Assembly (NCBI GenBank): GCA_009829735.1
Contig: CM020620.1
Span: forward strand, 26,010,951-26,074,950
Direction: 5' to 3'
Length of the DNA: 64,000 nucleotides
Source of the DNA: Pyropia yezoensis
Lineage: Eukaryota; Rhodophyta; Bangiophyceae; Bangiales; Bangiaceae
Position numbers and translations under genes: made by a program. Below are positions 1 through 10,575 of this stretch, piece after piece; position 1 is the first letter of the stretch, and the number at the start of each line of letters is the position of its first letter. The notes beneath the pieces were generated by a model, which was not told the origin of the DNA, searched no databases, and saw only the letters and a program-made list of their open reading frames with translations.

Positions 1-275
1 AAGTTCTCCAAGGTAAACAACACATGTCCTACACCGATATCCGGTGTAGCTCGGGCATCCTGAACAGGGCCCTTGTCTGGTTCAACGTGACGGGGCTTCC
101 CGTCCTCTCCTCCCAACCTTGGAGGTTGGTCATCAATCCCCTGACGCCGTGTCGTCGGGGCCGGAAGGTGTACCCGGGGGTTGATGCGGCGTCGGCTCAA
201 CCGCGCTCTCCGTGGGGCTTTCCCCGCGGTACTCCGGGGTGGCTTGCTTGGGTGACCCCAGCGCCCCCCGGTCAT
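1..275 (-). CDS. pol: Ty3/gypsy pol polyprotein, N-terminal part (family A copy 1), cut by window edge
   Basis: The frame opens with an ATG at 275, nine bases past the gag stop and in the -1 frame relative to gag. It runs open to the window edge (91 residues). The visible part is a basic linker before the protease. Its last visible residues (GHVLFTLEN) resemble the segment just before the protease domain in the family B pol of this window (AVLTGENF). No catalytic motif lies inside the window. The frame is also open upstream of the ATG through the GGGAAAC heptamer, so a Gag-Pol fusion by -1 frameshifting is more likely than independent initiation. Function is inferred from position and from the family B counterpart. 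Confidence 0.7.
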   Translation of the reverse strand, partial: MTGGRWGHPSKPPRSTAGKAPRRARLSRRRINPRVHLPAPTTRRQGIDDQPPRLGGEDGKPRHVEPDKGPVQDARATPDIGVGHVLFTLEN

Positions 276-283
276 CCTTCCTC

Positions 284-2467
284 TTACTCGTTTCCCGCCC
301 TTGGTAGGGTGCTGTCCGCCGGGACATCCGGCTGAGGAGGTGCCCCCTCGACGGCCAGTACTCCACCTGGAGCTGGCTGCCTACCCGGTGCGGGTCCGGG
401 TGCTCGGGCGGGATACCCCCCGGTGGATGCCTTGCGTTGCGCCGCTGCCCGCCGAGACTCCTCGGGGATGAGTGGGCAGGAAGACACCCAGTGCTGGGGA
501 TCCCCACACAACATACATCCGGACGTGCCGGTCCCCCCTTGAGGTCGCATCGGGGTAGCCCCGTAGCTACGGTTGCCTCCCTCGGGCGCCCGAGTGCCTG
601 CTCCCTGGTAGGCCTTGGGTCCTTGGGTCAACCGGAACATGGACTCCCCCAACCGGTTGGGTCGGCCCGCAATCTGCGGGGGTGCCTCCGTGCGCACCGC
701 CCATGTTGGCAAGGGATGGTGAGGGTTACCCGTCACCGGGGAGTACCCCGTAGTCCGCACATACGGGACGCGCCGTCCCGTTCCTTCGTTGACCTGGAAC
801 TGGGTTCCAGCCGGGGCGATGTACGCTACCGTACCATGTTCATCAATCACCGGCGTCGCCGGTAGCAACAGGTGGCCCTGTTGGTCGACCAGAGGGTCAC
901 CCTCACCAATAGGGGTATGTTCGGTCGCCACCAGTACTGGTGCGGCCTTACGTTCCACCTTCTCTTGCCTCGGTACCGGGGTAAGACTGGGCTTGCCTCC
1001 CTCACCCTTGGGCTTCGGGGCCAAGGCACACTCCGGGTGTAGAGCCCGGTAGGCGTCCCCTAGGGACTTGCACATATGCATCAGTCGACTGAAGTTCGTC
1101 CGTGCCGTGTTGGCGCCCCGTGCGGATATCCGCACGTAGTTGGGTACTCCTGCGAACAGGATGGCCCGCAGCTCCCCTTCTCCGAGGAGCTTCCCCAGCT
1201 CGTAGTCGAGCTCTTGGATCCGGCGTCCAAACATCTCCTCATCCTCCCAGGACTGGGCGGTGGCAGTGCGAAGGGCCCGATAGTGGTCCTCGCACTTGTC
1301 CTCACTGAGGTAGCTGCTCAGCAGCTCCTTCAATATTCCACGGTAATCCATGGGGGTGGCCGCGACCCTCATTCCCGGCATCGGGGATGCCTGGCGAAGA
1401 ATGCCTCGCACCCGTTCATCAACAAAGAACGGGAGGATCTCCAGGGCCAGCCCCTCGTTAACGAGCGCCTTGTCTGCGGCTGCCTTGAAGCTAGTCAAGA
1501 AGCCGATGACTGCCAACGGGCGTCCGTTCGGCCCCCCGAACATAGGGACTCCCTTCATAAGGGTCTGCATAGAGCGGATCGCCCGATGCGACGTATTACG
1601 CATCGATTCCGATACGGTGGTAGAGCGGTCCTCCAAACGATAACGTTCCGGAGTAAGAACCGACCGGAAGACCTCGTTGACGATCTCCGTGTCAGCGTCC
1701 TGGATATCCAGTCGCTTAGCCAGTTGATGAGCGAACTCATCGGACTCCATCCGCTTCAGTAGGCTCGCAGTTACCTGCGCGGTCATAGATTCCACCACTG
1801 AAGATGGTACTTCAGGCGTCGGCACCTCGGGAACCCGAGTTGCCGGGCCTCCTTCGTCGTGAGGGTACTGCGAGAGGGTACCCCCTCCTCCAATAACCGA
1901 CTCTCCCCCGGCGTACGTATCCGCCGGGTCGTGTCCGCGGAGTCCGCTTCGGGTGCTCCGAGCGTATCGCTCCGTGTGACTCCGTTCCAACTCTGCCGAC
2001 GAGTCGGACCCATACCCCATTGTGTCCGGGGGTTGTCCAGGAGTAGCAACACCGGGGTTGACCCTGGTGGACTCCGAAAGTAGTCCGGCCGGTTCGAACC
2101 GTACCGGTGTGGGAGGAACACGACGGGGTCCCGTCGTGTGCCGTGTTGACATCAACACTGCCATTGCGTCCTCCGTCCGATCTTGACGGGCGTCGAGCCC
2201 GGAAAACCGGGCCTCGATGCGGGCCAACGATGCCATCAGGGAATCCCCTGGTGAAGGAGGCGGCGGAGTGAGGTCGGTCGACGACAGTTGAGGCGGGCCC
2301 CCGCCTCCTGCCGTCCGAGCCGTGCCAAACGTCGATCCGGCACCGGAAAGCATTGGCGTCTCAATGTTATCGATCGGGTTCCCGATCCCGGTTCCCGTAG
2401 TCACCTCCGGGGTCGGCGTCGACGCCGATCCGTCATCTTGAACGTTCCCCGTCTCTTGGGTAGACAT
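284..2467 (-). CDS. gag: Gag polyprotein of Ty3/gypsy element, family A copy 1
   Basis: The 727-residue capsid/nucleocapsid precursor has an acidic, Ser/Thr/Pro-rich N-terminal third. A helical gag-like core lies at about residues 240-470. A single CCHC zinc knuckle (C-x2-C-x4-H-x4-C, GCMLCGDPQHWVSSC) lies at about residues 651-664, and the C-terminus ends AGNE. I chose the ATG at 2467; the only start further upstream in frame is a GTG two codons earlier. The gene lies 226 bases inside the 5' LTR (2693-3055), and the PBS lies between them. The frame is intact. The C-terminal AGNE is encoded by the same GGGAAAC-containing bases as in family B, so the end of gag doubles as a probable frameshift signal. 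Confidence 0.9.
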   Translation of the reverse strand: MSTQETGNVQDDGSASTPTPEVTTGTGIGNPIDNIETPMLSGAGSTFGTARTAGGGGPPQLSSTDLTPPPPSPGDSLMASLARIEARFSGLDARQDRTEDAMAVLMSTRHTTGPRRVPPTPVRFEPAGLLSESTRVNPGVATPGQPPDTMGYGSDSSAELERSHTERYARSTRSGLRGHDPADTYAGGESVIGGGGTLSQYPHDEGGPATRVPEVPTPEVPSSVVESMTAQVTASLLKRMESDEFAHQLAKRLDIQDADTEIVNEVFRSVLTPERYRLEDRSTTVSESMRNTSHRAIRSMQTLMKGVPMFGGPNGRPLAVIGFLTSFKAAADKALVNEGLALEILPFFVDERVRGILRQASPMPGMRVAATPMDYRGILKELLSSYLSEDKCEDHYRALRTATAQSWEDEEMFGRRIQELDYELGKLLGEGELRAILFAGVPNYVRISARGANTARTNFSRLMHMCKSLGDAYRALHPECALAPKPKGEGGKPSLTPVPRQEKVERKAAPVLVATEHTPIGEGDPLVDQQGHLLLPATPVIDEHGTVAYIAPAGTQFQVNEGTGRRVPYVRTTGYSPVTGNPHHPLPTWAVRTEAPPQIAGRPNRLGESMFRLTQGPKAYQGAGTRAPEGGNRSYGATPMRPQGGTGTSGCMLCGDPQHWVSSCPLIPEESRRAAAQRKASTGGYPARAPGPAPGRQPAPGGVLAVEGAPPQPDVPADSTLPRAGNE
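290..296 (-). promoter_or_regulatory. Candidate -1 ribosomal frameshift heptamer GGGAAAC at gag/pol junction (family A)
   Basis: On the minus strand the gag frame reads GCG GGA AAC GAG TAA. This puts GGGAAAC in the X-XXY-YYZ register one codon before the gag stop. After a -1 slip the pol frame stays open into the ATG at 275. Family B has the same heptamer in the same register before its gag stop. GGGAAAC is a known class of retroviral slippery site. A clear downstream stem is harder to see here than in B. Confidence 0.6.
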
Positions 2468-2672
2468 GGTCACAATCAGTCAACCGACGTATCAATCACC
2501 ACGAACAAGAGAGCGAGGGGGTAGATTGGGGAGAGTAACAGTAGATCACAGTCACAGGTAAAATCTCAACACAATCGATCAGGTCGCAACACCACGAGTA
2601 CAAGAAAAGGACCGGATCCCTATCCGTGTGCCAGGGCCGAAGACGGCGTCACCACAAGGGTGACGGAAACCC

Positions 2673-2691
2673 GTCCCCTGCTGCTCCACCA
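2673..2691 (-). other. Primer binding site, family A copy 1
   Basis: On the minus strand, one base inside the 5' LTR, lies TGGTGGAGCAGCAGGGGAC. It starts with the TGG that complements a tRNA CCA end. Exactly the same 19 bases lie two bases inside the 5' LTR of the family B element, although the LTRs differ. The matching tRNA would have the acceptor 3' strand CTGCTCC; I cannot name its identity. Confidence 0.7.
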
Positions 2692-2692
2692 A

Positions 2693-3055
2693 TGTAGCAC
2701 AATAGGGATCCGTCGCACGTCCACTCTCAGGGAACACTCACCAAGGGGGATCGGCACCAACGTCACCGGGAGGCCAAGGTTGCTGTCCTTGGAGCGCAAG
2801 CCACGGGAACAAGATGGGAGCCCAAATGGGAGGGGTTTGTTGTTCTACCTTGGCCGGCGGTGGAGTCGCCACCGGCCCCCTCGTTATAAACCCTCGGAGA
2901 CACTACTAACTACCCTTCACCCCAAGATGCAAGTCCCTCTGGTCATACGTAACTTATAGATACCGTGACCAGTACGAACTATCAAATTGAAAGTTAAGGG
3001 TTAGAAGTAGCCCCCCTGATATTAGGGTCACAATACGGACAACCATATTGCTACA
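2693..3055 (-). repeat. 5' LTR of family A copy 1 (363 bp)
   Basis: The LTR is bounded by TGTAGCA and TGCTACA and is 363 bp. A second copy of exactly the same length and orientation lies at 52583-52945 with scattered substitutions. It is the 5' LTR because PBS and gag follow on the minus strand. It interrupts a Harbinger transposase frame at 3055/3056. The other LTR is outside the window, so the target duplication cannot be checked. Confidence 0.9.
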
Positions 3056-4128
3056 TTGAACATCCGCCGTCGCTCCGTCGTGAGCTGGTCCTCGGGGTAA
3101 AGCTTCAGCAGCCATGTCTCGAGAGCAAATCCCCCGTCAGCCAGCAAAATGTAGTGAGGGCAGAGCACCGGGGAGCTGCCAGTCCGGCGCTCATACCATG
3201 CGCTCTCCTTGAACGCACGACTGTCAGCCATGGAGCCACGTAGCCCTGACCGTGTCATAATGAGCCGCTTGCCCGCGTCGACGATAGCGAGAAGAATTAC
3301 ACCGTAAAAGCACTTACGCGTGTTGAAAGCCGTCTTGTATCTAGCTGGAGCGGTGCAGATGGGGATGAGGCACCCGTCGATGACGCCAGCCACACGCCTG
3401 ATTTTTTAGTCCAGGCGACTCTCAAACCGCGCCGCGACGGCCGCTTGACCTGTCTCCGTCCGGGGAAAGTGCGGGGGTGGCAACGCACATTGAATCGCCC
3501 GGAGAACTTCTCTGACGATAGATGAGAACGTAGAGTTGGCCATGTCCGCCACCTCGCACGCCTCAAACTGGCTTCCCCCTTGACCAAGCCAAAACAAAAC
3601 CACCAGGAGCCGAATACGAGGCTTGATGCTTGGCGCGCGTCCCACTACCCCGTCTCCATCACAGCGCAGAAACGGCTGTGCTCGCGAGAGAAGAAGTTCA
3701 AACGAGGTAGGCGTCATGCGCATCCGCTTGTAAAAATATTGATCGCCACGTTCCTTCAGGCGAGAGAGCCATGTCTGTTCGTTGTCGCGGTTCCACACCG
3801 CCCGTGACTCTCCGTCTCCCCAGCGAAAGAGAACTGCTAACGCGAACGCGTAAAGGAAAGCATTGTTTTCATCTTCGTCCGAACCGTCGTCGCCAAGAGC
3901 TCCGTCCACTCCCACACAATCCTCGCCCACCGCGCCCATGCCTCCGCCTCCGCATGCGGACAAATCATCAACGTCCGGACCCCCCAACATATCCAGCCCG
4001 TCGTCGCCCCCAGGCAAGCAGTCGGCAGCCGCATCCCCAGGTGAACTGAGCTCATCAAATTCGCCGTCCAGAGCGGCGAATGGATCCTCAACGGGCCACC
4101 GGGGTACCACCGGGCGCGGGCGACCCAT
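3056..4128 (-). pseudogene. PIF/Harbinger-type DDE transposase, truncated by LTR insertion
   Basis: The frame starts at an ATG at 4128 after an acidic Gly/Asp-rich leader. It shows a helix-turn-helix-like stretch (about residues 145-210) and then the DDE nuclease: GVIDG with the first Asp, and LLADGGF with the second. The region that should carry the third acidic residue is lost where the family A LTR begins at 3056. There is also an in-frame TAA at 3406-3408, between the HTH part and GVIDG; reading resumes in the same frame. The motif spacing fits the DDE_Tnp_4 family of PIF/Harbinger. It is distinct from the transposase at 22456. No MYB-like partner gene is seen near it. Confidence 0.8.
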
Positions 4129-4684
4129 GCCAACGGCCGCAGGCGCACGTGCGCCCAGATAGCACGAGGGTATACGAGATAGACCACTCGAGATATCGCG
4201 TGGTCAGGCCTGTGGCCGGGGGGGGGGGGGAGGGGGGGGGGGGGCAGGAAGAAGGCCTGTGAAGCAGTTCGGGGGGAACACGCGAGAAAGGGTCGCTTGC
4301 AGTGTTGAAAGGGGCGCCGCTGACCTGCCACCGGCGCTCGGATGAAGGCGCGCGGGGACCCTCTCTGCACTCGCGAAGACGGTGCTGGTCAGTGCCAGAT
4401 CTTCGCTTGACTCGGGCGACGTCGGGTCGTCCCCGCAAGTGGTCACGGGGTCCTGGATTGAAAGACTTGTTCCCATTTGTTCTCCTTGTATCACTTACAT
4501 TCGGTCCGATCGATCGACTGGCTGTACTTGACTGTGGTTTCGTCTCTGGCCCCGACTCCGAGACCTGGTCGGGGAGGTGGTCCAGCGCTGGGTCTTGCAA
4601 CGGCTCATTTTACTATGAAATCGAAGGGCGTGGTCCCGGAACTGCGCGGGACCGGGGCCCAGAAACCAATTACCGAATCGGGCT
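4129..4684. other. Non-coding interval next to Harbinger pseudogene
   Basis: There is no convincing gene. The interval has long G runs near 4219-4243 and a short inverted repeat near 4633-4656 (GGTCCCG and CGGGACC around an 8-base loop). It is probably Harbinger flanking or untranslated sequence plus the broken edge of the family D fragment, but I cannot place either boundary. Confidence 0.4.
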
Positions 4685-5025
4685 CAGAAGTGACCGGGGT
4701 CCCGCCAGCAATACTTGAGGGGTCCATCGTTTCCAGGAGTTAACTCCAGGAGTTATAATTTCACCGGACAGACCGACCTGGATTTGTAAAAAATGCCCAG
4801 TCAAAGTCCGGGTGGGTTTGTGTACGTACTTTGGTCAACCAACGTAGTGACGCGCGACAATTGGTCAAGTGCCGCGGGATCGCGGCGACGAGATCAAGAG
4901 CGTGCAAAACTATATCGTTTAATCCAATAACAAGCCAATCGTTCGAGGGCGCGCAATCGGATTTTCGGTCGGCGTCCGCGCTCGGGCCCGAGTCGGTCTC
5001 GTCGGATTTTCACGCGGGGGGGAGA

Positions 5026-5807
5026 TCAAAGGGGGAAAATCGGGCTCACGCGGTAGATCGATGGGGGTTGTCCATCGGTGCCCCGCGCCAGCTGGCGGTG
5101 GTGCGCCTTGCCACGCAAGTGGCTTTCGAGTTGAACCACCGAATCAAACTCACGCCCACAGGGATCGCAGCGTGGGAGAGTGGAAGGGCGGTTGACAGTA
5201 TTGCGATGCCGATGTGAGTTGCGATGGTCGCCGAGAGGCTGTTGCACGTCACACAGCAGGGCTTACACTGGTGTCTGCCCAGTGGGATGCGGTGGGCCTT
5301 GGCGATTCGGCGCTGGTCGCGCTGTTCCACCGCCCGCGCGGTAGTCGGCTTAATGTGCCCAATCAGCGGTGGGGGCGGCGCGATGAAACGGCGCGCCGGT
5401 TCCTGCGGTGGTAGCAGCATGCGCCGGTTCGTCCGGGCCGCTGTGCCCGCCGAGGCAGGGCCCTTTCCCTTGCCCGAGAGGGGGGGCTTGGGGGCGGTCC
5501 GCCCCAGCAGGGATAGGTGCGGGGGGGCCGCCTGGGTGGAGGTGGAAAAAGCGCCCGCCGGGGGCCTGCGTGCCCCCGGGTGAAGGTGCCCTGCCACGGG
5601 GCCGCGTGCCGACGGACTGCCGCGTGCCGACGAGCCGCGCGCTGTACCAGCGCCGCGGATCGTCGGGGGTGCGCGGGTCGTCGGGGGTGCGCGGGTCTCA
5701 GGGCTTCCACGTCACGTGGCCACCGTGTTGCGGGCCGTCGTGCCGGAGGATGCCGACGCGGCCGCCACAGCCGAGAAAGAACATTCGGAACCTGATTTGG
5801 AACTCAC
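5026..5807 (-). pseudogene. Decayed double U1-type zinc-finger frame of family D copy 1
   Basis: This is the counterpart of the frame at 46295-47038. The N-terminal Pro/Ala-rich part and finger 1 cysteines (HQCKPCCVTCNSLS) read in one frame. The rest of finger 1 and finger 2 (CDPCGREFDSVVQLESH) read in another, so a frameshift lies inside finger 1 near 5225-5240. The stop after RGTD is also lost and reading runs on to 5026. The frame has no ATG at its left end in either copy. Confidence 0.75.
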
Positions 5808-5882
5808 CGGGATTCAACAATCGGTTGACCAAAAAGAAAACATCCGTGACATCAAGCGCGATGGCAGTGTCAGGGAAATATT

Positions 5883-6351
5883 TGTGGCAGTATTGACCCC
5901 CAGGTAGGGAGGCAACACGTGCCATGCAAGGGGCGGCAGGCCACTAGCCTGATCCGTTCCTCCCCCTGCATTTGGGTCCATATTCCCTAAGTTTGGGATA
6001 GTTAGCTTAGTAGTAAATCCAACTTGGATTTGAGGGTTTTCTGCATTTATCGTCTTGAATTTTCGTGTGGCCCGGTGGGCAGGTGCTGGGGTGGGAGATT
6101 CCGAGTGGCGAGATTCTGAGGGGACCCTGGGGGGATAAGGGGAGGGACAGCGGGGCTTGGCCCTGCGTCCCCGTCCCGACCAAGAAACTGTTGGACCACA
6201 CACCATCCTCTTGTATGTCCGTGGGGGGTTTGCCCCACAACAGGGACAGAGTGTGTGCGACTTGCACTTCTTTCGGTTCCCCCGACACGGGAGGCAGCCC
6301 TTGCACACCGCCCCAACTTGGGTGCCGTGTGTGCATGTGGTTTTTGCCACA
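5883..6351 (+). repeat. Solo LTR of family B with 5-bp duplication ATATT
   Basis: This is a 469-bp copy of the family B LTR (TGTGGCA...TGCCACA), in the same orientation as the LTRs of the element at 11277. It is flanked by ATATT at 5878-5882 and 6352-6356. The intact family D copy (near 47105) shows the uninterrupted target. It is therefore a solo LTR left by LTR-LTR recombination, inserted after the D fragment. Confidence 0.95.
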
Positions 6352-6517
6352 ATATTCTGTCGGTGTGATTCGTGGAACCCACTGCGTTCGTATTACAATG
6401 CCCGTGGCAAGCCGAACGCAGGGGGCAACACGACGTCACAATCGCAGGGAGGTCCAAATCACGCACGGAATCGCAGTCACCGCCAGGTAGAAAGTCGAAC
6501 AATCGGAAGCTACCACA

Positions 6518-7414
6518 TGTGAGGACCCACCCAAGACCGTGGAGCCCTCAACGTACTCGCGGGGGTGTCAGCGGGCCCTTCGAGCCAATGGGCCGGCGGG
6601 GCACGGGGGAGAGGACGGTGGTCTCGACGGGGGTGGGTCTGGGGAAGAAGATGGGCGCGACGTCGGTGGGGATCGAGGGTACAAAAGGTAAACAGTGTCT
6701 TTGGTCTGTGTCTGTGGTTGCCCCTCTTGTCTCCCCCGGTGGCGCCGACCCCCACGCACTATATACTCGTGTCGGGGCACCCGAGGTGCCCCGAAGCATG
6801 CGTTTCCCCATCGCACCGCCGGTAGGCACAGAACGCTCCAAAAACAAAGCATGTCTCTCAGAACAAAGCATGGGCGGGCGTGCGCACTAAAGGAGTGCAG
6901 CCCCAGTTTGCCCGAAACGAAGGGGTTCCCGTGGATGGCGCCCAGCGCGCCCGACCAGCCGGCTCCACACGCCGGTCGGCCAGAACGTCCGACTGGCTGT
7001 AAGGGCGAGCAAGGCCAAATTCAATCAATCCCTTGACCGGCCAGCCAGTCACCAACCAGCTGGCCGAATTCAATCAATCCATGTGACTGGTCCGTGATGC
7101 CAGCTTTCAAGCAGCGCAGAGAATAAAATTCAGGCAGCACAGACGGGGATGTCCGCCCGTGGTTGGTTGACGATGTCACTCGCTCCTCGTTGTCGAGTTT
7201 CGACGTCCATGACAGGGTTCCGACAGTGCGTTGACGGCGGCTTTCGTGCGGTCGGCCGACGTCCGCAAAATGTCACGGATACAGCGTGGTGTCGCCCAGG
7301 GTAGTGGGGAATTGATGTGTCTTGCGGGGAGTTATCGGGGCCGGACATGTAAGGAGATGTCCCAGTCCATATCCCCTGGATTCCGGGTGGGGATTTAAGA
7401 GGCAAATGCTTACA
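6518..7414 (-). repeat. 5' LTR of family D copy 1 (897 bp, internally deleted)
   Basis: On the plus strand it starts TGTGAGGACCC and ends GCTTACA. The other three D LTRs are 970 bp; this one lacks about 70 bp, the block around positions 41135-41215 of the full LTR at 40577. A TATA-like element (CTATATACTCG, 6759-6769) is conserved in all D LTRs. Confidence 0.9.
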
Positions 7415-8609
7415 GTGGGGGGTGGGCACCGGCACTGCAAGCGCCGGTGCCGACGCCGGCTCCGGCGGCGCGTCACCGCGGATGCGGGGGCCCGGGCTGG
7501 GGGGGGGCGGTGGTGAGGCGGAGAGGAAGGGGCTCAGGCGGCCGCCGCGGGCGGCTGCCGCCGCCATCCCCCGAACCCCATCACGCGCCTTCCCCATCCC
7601 CCCCTTTCCCCCCTCCGCCGGCCGCTGGGAGGGGGGGGCGAGGGACCCGCTGCAGCTTCAGGTGATACTCTCGCGCGCCCAGAGGTGCTTTCCTTTTTGC
7701 AGGCTCTAGGGGGTGCTGGAACGGGGCCGCCCACGCCGCCCGCGGGGCACTGTTGCGGCAGTGGTGGCGACGTCGGTGCCGACTCCACTGTTCCCACCGC
7801 CGCTGGAAACTGTTTTCTGCGCTTCTGCTCATCTCGCCCACCCGTCCTGGATGGGGTGTCCTCTGCTGTGCCCGCGCAGCGGGGAACCGTAGCGGCAGCT
7901 GCGGCGAGGGCGTCGGCGGCAGCCCCGCCTAGCCGACCAAAGCACCGGGATCCGCGGGCCGCGCGACCCTCTCCATGCTTCTTACGTCCCTTCCATTCCT
8001 GCCCTTCCCCCCTCCTCCCCCGCGTTCCCCAATCGAGGCGCGGGGCACGATTCCCCCACCAGTCCAACCCTCAGTCCTTCTCGTGTAGCGGCAGCGCCAC
8101 GGCCACGGCCAGCTGCGGCCCCATGGGGGGAGACGAACCCCAGTGCCAGAGGAGTGGAGGGTGAAGGGGGAAGGACGCGGGGGAAAGAGGGGGGTGGGAC
8201 ACAGGGGCTGGGGGGGGGGGGGGGCGAGGCAGGGGGGCGGGCTTTGGGGGGGGTGACTACGGGGATGGGAGGAGGAAAGACATGGAGGGGGGAGGGGGTG
8301 GGGGTGACGGGCAACGAGGGGAAGGGTTGTGACCAGGATGAGGCGATAGCAGGGATGCCGGTGTGAAGTACAATTCCTGACATACTTTGTTCGACGAGAG
8401 CTGGGACCCGAGGAGTTCTTGACGATCGGGTGTGGGACCCCGATCGTGGACGACCTGGGACGCCACTTAGACGACGATCGGGAGTCCAAGCGCTCACATG
8501 TGCACACTTGTTCCCGGGGTTCACAGACCGGGCAGTCGCTTGTAACCGACGGACTATTCATATTGAGTACGCTGGTCTTGGCTGAAGTCACTATAAATAC
8601 TTCACTTGA

Positions 8610-8675
8610 TTGGCCACTCGTGCCATCCCCCTCATTCTTGTCAACCCCCCCGGTCATCGCTGCCCGTTGACCCCA
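8610..8675. repeat. Diverged direct repeat, copy 1 (copy 2 at about 10190-10250)
   Basis: Both copies share, with mismatches, a CTCGTGCC...TGGTCA-CCCCCC-GTC...GCTGCCCGTTGA layout. They lie in the same orientation about 1.58 kb apart. They could be the ends of an old insertion or a segmental duplication. No coding is seen between them. Confidence 0.4.
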
Positions 8676-10486
8676 CCATGTTCGTCACCCCCACCTTGGA
8701 CCCCCTGAACTGGGGCGCCAGCTGGGGCGGAGAGCAGCCTCGGAGAGCGGCAGTAGTGCCGAGTCCAGCTTTCCAGCCACGCCTCACCCGGCGCGGTGCG
8801 CCACGCCCCTCCAGCCCCACGACCGCCGGCCCCCGTGACGGCATCTGCAGCCGCCACAGCTGCCGCCACAAACCCGGTGCGGCGGGAGCGCTCCTCGACA
8901 ACCAGCTACCTGGCGGCGTCGTCCAGCCCCAACCCTACCCACTATCGCTACAGCGCGCAGGCCGGTACATTGGTTGGTGTGGGGGAGGCACCAACGTGGC
9001 GGAGGCTATGCGGTGGCCGAGGCGGCAGCTGTCGCCACGAGTGAGCACAGTGGAGAGTGACTCATCCAGAACGGCGGGTCAACGTCGGGGACGAGCATGT
9101 CAAGCCCAAACTTTCACGCCCCGCAAAGTGGTGGACGCGGCGGCGGCGGGACCGCCGCCGCCACCACCACCGCAACCACCGCCCCAACCACCGCAGCCGT
9201 GCCTGCCGGCGGCGCGCGCGGCTCCCCAAGCAGATGCTCACCAGCGCTTGCAGCCTTCACCATGACCTGCACAATGAAAATGCACCCGTCGGCGCGAAAG
9301 TGCCCAGCCTGTGGCCAGCCCTCCCCCCCAGCTCGCCTTTTGCGCAGTCTTTTTCCGCCGAAGATTCCGCCCGCAATGAAGTGACGGCTGCGGCGATATC
9401 GACGCCCACCCCTGGGAAACGACCCCCCGCCTCCCCCCCCCTCCGGTAGTACCCCCCTCCACCCCCCCCCCCGCACGGCGGAGTTGGCCAACGCAGCGTT
9501 AGTGATGTAGGTGGGGGGGGAAAGGGGCTGCTGCCGCAGCGGTGGCTCCGTCGGCGTTGCCTCTCTCGGCGAATGCGCGTCGGGGGACTCGTTGCCATCG
9601 CCGGCTGGGGCAGCCGGCTGGAAAAGCTGAGCCGGCAGCGGCGGAGGTGGCCGTGGCGCCAGGTTGCGGGAGATGAGGTGGGGGGGGCGCCGCCGTCGCC
9701 ACCACCGTCGGCCTCTTCGACGGCCGCTTCGGAGGTGAGGCACTGCGTCACCACCGCCGAGGCAGCCGTCGCCTCCGCGCCACTCCTCTGCTCACCCCAT
9801 TGGCACCACGATGGCTGCCGTTGTGGCTAGCCCCCCCCAAGCGCCCCTCCCCCCCTATGCCATCGCCCCCCGCCGTCTGTCGTGCAAGAAATGGAGGTAT
9901 GCTCCTTGACGGTTGCGGCAGCAGCGGAGGCCGCAGCCAGCGGCGACAGCGGCCCGCAGGCCTTTTTCAACTCGTTCGACGTGGGGGGAAGAGCACCACA
10001 AGCACCGGCTGTACCAACGACTGCGGTGGCGGCCGCGAGGCTGGGCCGGTGCGGTTCGAGTTCGTCCCCTGCCCCCCGCAGTGGTCAGGGGGGGCGGGAG
10101 ATGGCCGAGGCGGTGGACGGGGACCAGACAGGATGCAATATTAAGTACGGAGATCCAATATGTAGTCATCTAAATTATGTACTTTCTGGGCCTCTCGTGC
10201 CTTCCTCCTGATCCTGGTCAGCCCCCCCGTCTTCGTTGCCCGTTGATCCTTCCCTGCCCCTACCCCCACCCTGTCCCCCCCGACTCGGGGCGCCCGCTGG
10301 CGCGGAGTGAACAGACCATAAAAGCTGCATGAGTGCTCTTGAGGCTGCAGAGCAACGGTGGCGTCACCGACGCTGTCGGTCGTAGCTGTAGCATAATACA
10401 TATTCACCGATCGGCTTACCTACAAGGTAGGTACTCGTAATGAGATGGGGCCAAAACCCCAAATCTGGCTCGAGATGTCAGGGATT

Positions 10487-10575
10487 TTGCCCTGTTGCCT
10501 AGTGGTTTGAGCGCGCTATTCCGCTTACTTCTCAAGGGCCCGGGTTCGATCCCGACTCTCCCATATCTACTTTTT
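10487..10575 (+). other. tRNA-like relic with Pol III A and B boxes (tRNA pseudogene or SINE head)
   Basis: An A-box-like TTGCCTAGTGGT starts at 10495. A perfect B box GGTTCGATCCC lies at 10543-10553 with tRNA-like spacing, followed by a T5 run at 10571-10575 that could end Pol III transcription. A full cloverleaf does not form: the T stem has only four pairs with a six-base loop, and no acceptor stem is seen. It is therefore tRNA-derived rather than a working tRNA. Confidence 0.4.

Larger units (their letters stand above)
4685..7414 (-). mobile_element. 5' remnant of a family D chromovirus (copy 1)
   Basis: From right to left on the minus strand it holds a 5' LTR (6518-7414), the leader with the PBS-like bases, a decayed zinc-finger frame, and only the first dozen or so codons of gag (ATG at 4727). 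After about 4685 similarity to the full element at 40577-48244 stops, so the rest of gag and pol are missing. A solo family B LTR sits in the leader at 5883-6351. Finding the leader, zinc-finger frame and gag start together in two copies shows that they belong to one element. Confidence 0.85.

Noticed and set aside
8678..9265. 195-residue frame after a TATAAATA box
   Set aside because: The peptide is low-complexity with no recognisable domain; a TATA-like string alone does not support a gene.
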